From: Amphimedon queenslandica
Lineage: Eukaryota; Porifera; Demospongiae; Haplosclerida; Niphatidae
Direction of reading: 5' to 3'
DNA length: 64,000 bases
Assembly: GCF_000090795.2 (NCBI RefSeq)
Contig: NW_003546507.1
Location: 33,450-97,449, forward strand
The position numbers and the translations under genes were made by a program. Every line of letters begins with the position of its first letter. The stretch's first letter is position 1. Shown here one piece after another: positions 62,401-64,000 of this stretch. The notes under the pieces are model-generated. The model ran no database searches, was not told the DNA's origin, and worked only from the letters and a program-made list of their open reading frames with translations.

Positions 62401-63291
62401 GCTAAATTTAGTAGACGCTAAAAATAGTAGGCTTAAGGTAATGTACATGTACATGTATAAATAAATTATCCGTGATTGTGCCTTCATAAAATGTCAGCTA
62501 TTGTTGCTATTGTTCCAGGTGGGTATTCGTAGTACTTGCGCCACTTTTTGTGTAAATTTTTGCTCTGCTAGCTTCAGTTAGGATCAAACAGTATTTGCAA
62601 GTCAAAGGGTCTTTCATCTTCTTTTGTATTCCACTGCTGATATACTAATGATATTAACATGTCGGTAGTAGCTGAAACAATATACCATTGAATTGAATTG
62701 AGCAAAATTCTTTTTAAAAGCATTTTTGCTACGGGCACTTTTTAATTTGGTGATTTTAACTGGCAAGAACATTAATATTTATTTATTTAAATATAAGTAA
62801 TTTTGACTTTAATTCGCCATTTGCCAAAATAAATTAATTTTAGCCAAATTAAAGTGCTATACACAGTATATGCAATATACAATAATATACTAATAATATA
62901 CTAATAATATACAATAATATACAATAATATACAAGGTACATGTAATGTGTAGCAGAGACAGTCAAAGGAAATAGGGTGAATAACAATAATATTAAATCAC
63001 ACTATCATCATTGCTATTGGAGTAATAAGATATGAAGGTATAATATTCACAAAATCTCTTTCATTTTAACTGTCTCAACCACATTTATACATCTGTCACC
63101 ACACCAGTACTACTCAAAAATGTACCCTCTCTCTTCCTCTCCCTCCCTCTGTCTCTCTCTCCTTCTCTTTCGGTCTTTCCCTCTACTCACTTTCCTCTTT
63201 CCTTTTTCTCTCCAGCTCGTCCATCAGTTCTTTCCTTTTGGCATCTCTGATCTCCTTTGACAATAACTTAGCCTGCAATTTCAATTCATTA
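59444..63291 (-). CDS. CWC27: Spliceosome-associated cyclophilin CWC27 homologue (3' part; 5' end outside window)
   Basis: CWC27 is a cyclophilin-type component of activated (B-act) spliceosomes. Four exons are visible: 63291-63191, 60688-60597, 60192-60017 and 59621-59444, with matching phases. They read a charged coiled-coil (NELKLQAKLLSKEIRDAKRK, LMDELERKRKEE), then DIPAAVKEIRQVRARYMSKK, MDLLAKFKSRLGQSREEKMK, and NEEKIVLAKDASKKDANYYD followed by IYDPRNPLNERRR. The last block matches the vertebrate C-terminal signature KVKDASxxDxDxxxIYDPRNPxNKRRR. The N-terminal cyclophilin domain is expected upstream, beyond base 64000. The tail after NERRR (NPAPSTTAAGVAAKLRKT) differs from the vertebrate KK-rich end. 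Confidence 0.78.
59649..59693. mobile_element. Short relic of the CAGTGTAGCCTC mariner-like family
   Basis: CAGTGTAGCCTCTTTATTAT followed by GTCCTTAATATA matches the termini of the 2511-3651 and 18587-18757 elements. No second end is visible. It lies in the last intron of CWC27. Confidence 0.5.
60700..63190. other. Long CWC27 intron, AT-rich
   Basis: Between exons 60597-60688 and 63191-63291 the sequence is AT-rich, with one clear MITE and short ATACAATAAT repeats near 62870-62935. No other exon is needed for phase (A plus AT complete a codon) and none is recognised. Confidence 0.55.
62223..62438. mobile_element. TA-flanked MITE in the long CWC27 intron
   Basis: Ends CCTTAAGCCTACTATTATTT and AAAAATAGTAGGCTTAAGG are inverted and flanked by TA (62221-62222, 62439-62440). 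The interior contains AATTTAGCG / CGCTAAA motifs. Confidence 0.75.
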
Positions 63292-64000
63292 CTAAAGAAA
63301 GAGAGAGAGGAGAAAGGAGAAAGGGAGAGAAAGAAGAAGAGAAGGAGAGAGAAGCAGAAAGAGGGAAAGAAGAGAGAGAAAGAGAGAAAGAAAGAAAGGG
63401 CAGAAATATTTAAGTAACTAAAGGAGGAAGGGTGTACTAGTTGTGGGTACAATAGTATTTACTATCTAACTTAATTTACTTATTAGGAAACACAACTACA
63501 AATAATGTGACCCATAATGTATTAATACAAACAGTCAAACACACACACATACACATGAACCACTATACAGGCATAATACAAGAGCATGTATGTAGTAATG
63601 TACATGTATATGTATATGTACATAGAATATAAAGAAATAAACAATTTTTGTGATTTGATTCTTAACATAAGAACTACATAGTGAGTGCTATTATCATTCT
63701 CTCTCTTTTGGTAATAAACCATACAATAATAATTAGATTATTAATTAATAATAGAGAGAGTATGCTTAATGATATTCATAGTCATTAATTGTTTTGTATT
63801 ATATGTGTGAGGTAAATTGGCGGACTGCTATAAGCAGCAGCTGCTACTACAAGTTACAACAAACAAATTGATTTATAATTACTGCTATGGAAGGATTGTA
63901 GACTTAAACTATACAGCATAAGGACATCAATATGTATCAGAAAATGTAATAAAAATTGGGGGTGATTTTTTAGTCATTTTTTGGAAAAAACCATGGGCTA
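63292..64000. other. CWC27 upstream intron region; R1 repeat at the window edge
   Basis: GA-rich tract at 63296-63400, AT-rich sequence, then from about 63905 a forward R1 unit (CAGCATAAGGACATCAATAT, AAAATTGGGGGTGATTTTTT, CCATGGGCTA) running off the end. No exon is seen. Confidence 0.6.

Overview
The window looks like metazoan nuclear DNA, most likely a demosponge; Amphimedon queenslandica is my best guess. The basis is an integrin beta gene and other animal-type multi-exon genes, very short introns (down to 45 nt), an AT-rich background with abundant GTACATGTAC motifs and GA/CT tracts in front of splice acceptors, many small transposons, and two assembly gaps (42433-42961 and 53274-53757). 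Species and gene names rest on protein patterns I recognise, not on a search.

Layout. 1-1370 (-): 5' part of rRNA-processing factor EBP2, divergent from 1676-9367 (+): APC/C activator FZR1/Cdh1, which has two tandem copies of its last exon. About 9.4-14.2 kb: AT-rich, repeat-rich DNA with a plausible spliced non-coding minus-strand transcript. 14942-21379 (-): complete 22-exon integrin beta, divergent from 21831-25589 (+): mitotic regulator Bora. 27082-29290 (+): protein with degenerate cyclic-nucleotide-binding folds.

29970-49127 (+): three related cell-surface genes. Two are tandem paralogues with the order signal peptide, N-terminal-His BIM1/X325-like domain, EGF-like cysteines, large DOMON, small DOMON(s), GPI-type tail. 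The third is a chimera in which five Ig-like domains are spliced to a small DOMON and the same tail. 49660-59103 (-): an Ig-superfamily receptor with a transmembrane segment and a tyrosine-containing cytoplasmic tail; its first five Ig domains are near-copies of those in the chimera. 59444-63291 (-): 3' part of spliceosomal cyclophilin CWC27.

The main story lies at 40-59.5 kb. An inverted segmental duplication (about 42.2-48.0 kb against 54.0-59.5 kb) copied the Ig receptor's 5' half, its upstream region and the last codons of CWC27. A second copy event placed a DOMON 3' end behind the copied Ig exons, giving an in-frame Ig-DOMON fusion. The result is a pair of surface proteins with almost the same Ig ectodomain, one signalling-type and one apparently GPI-anchored, which recalls paired or decoy receptors. 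A recognition role is inference only.
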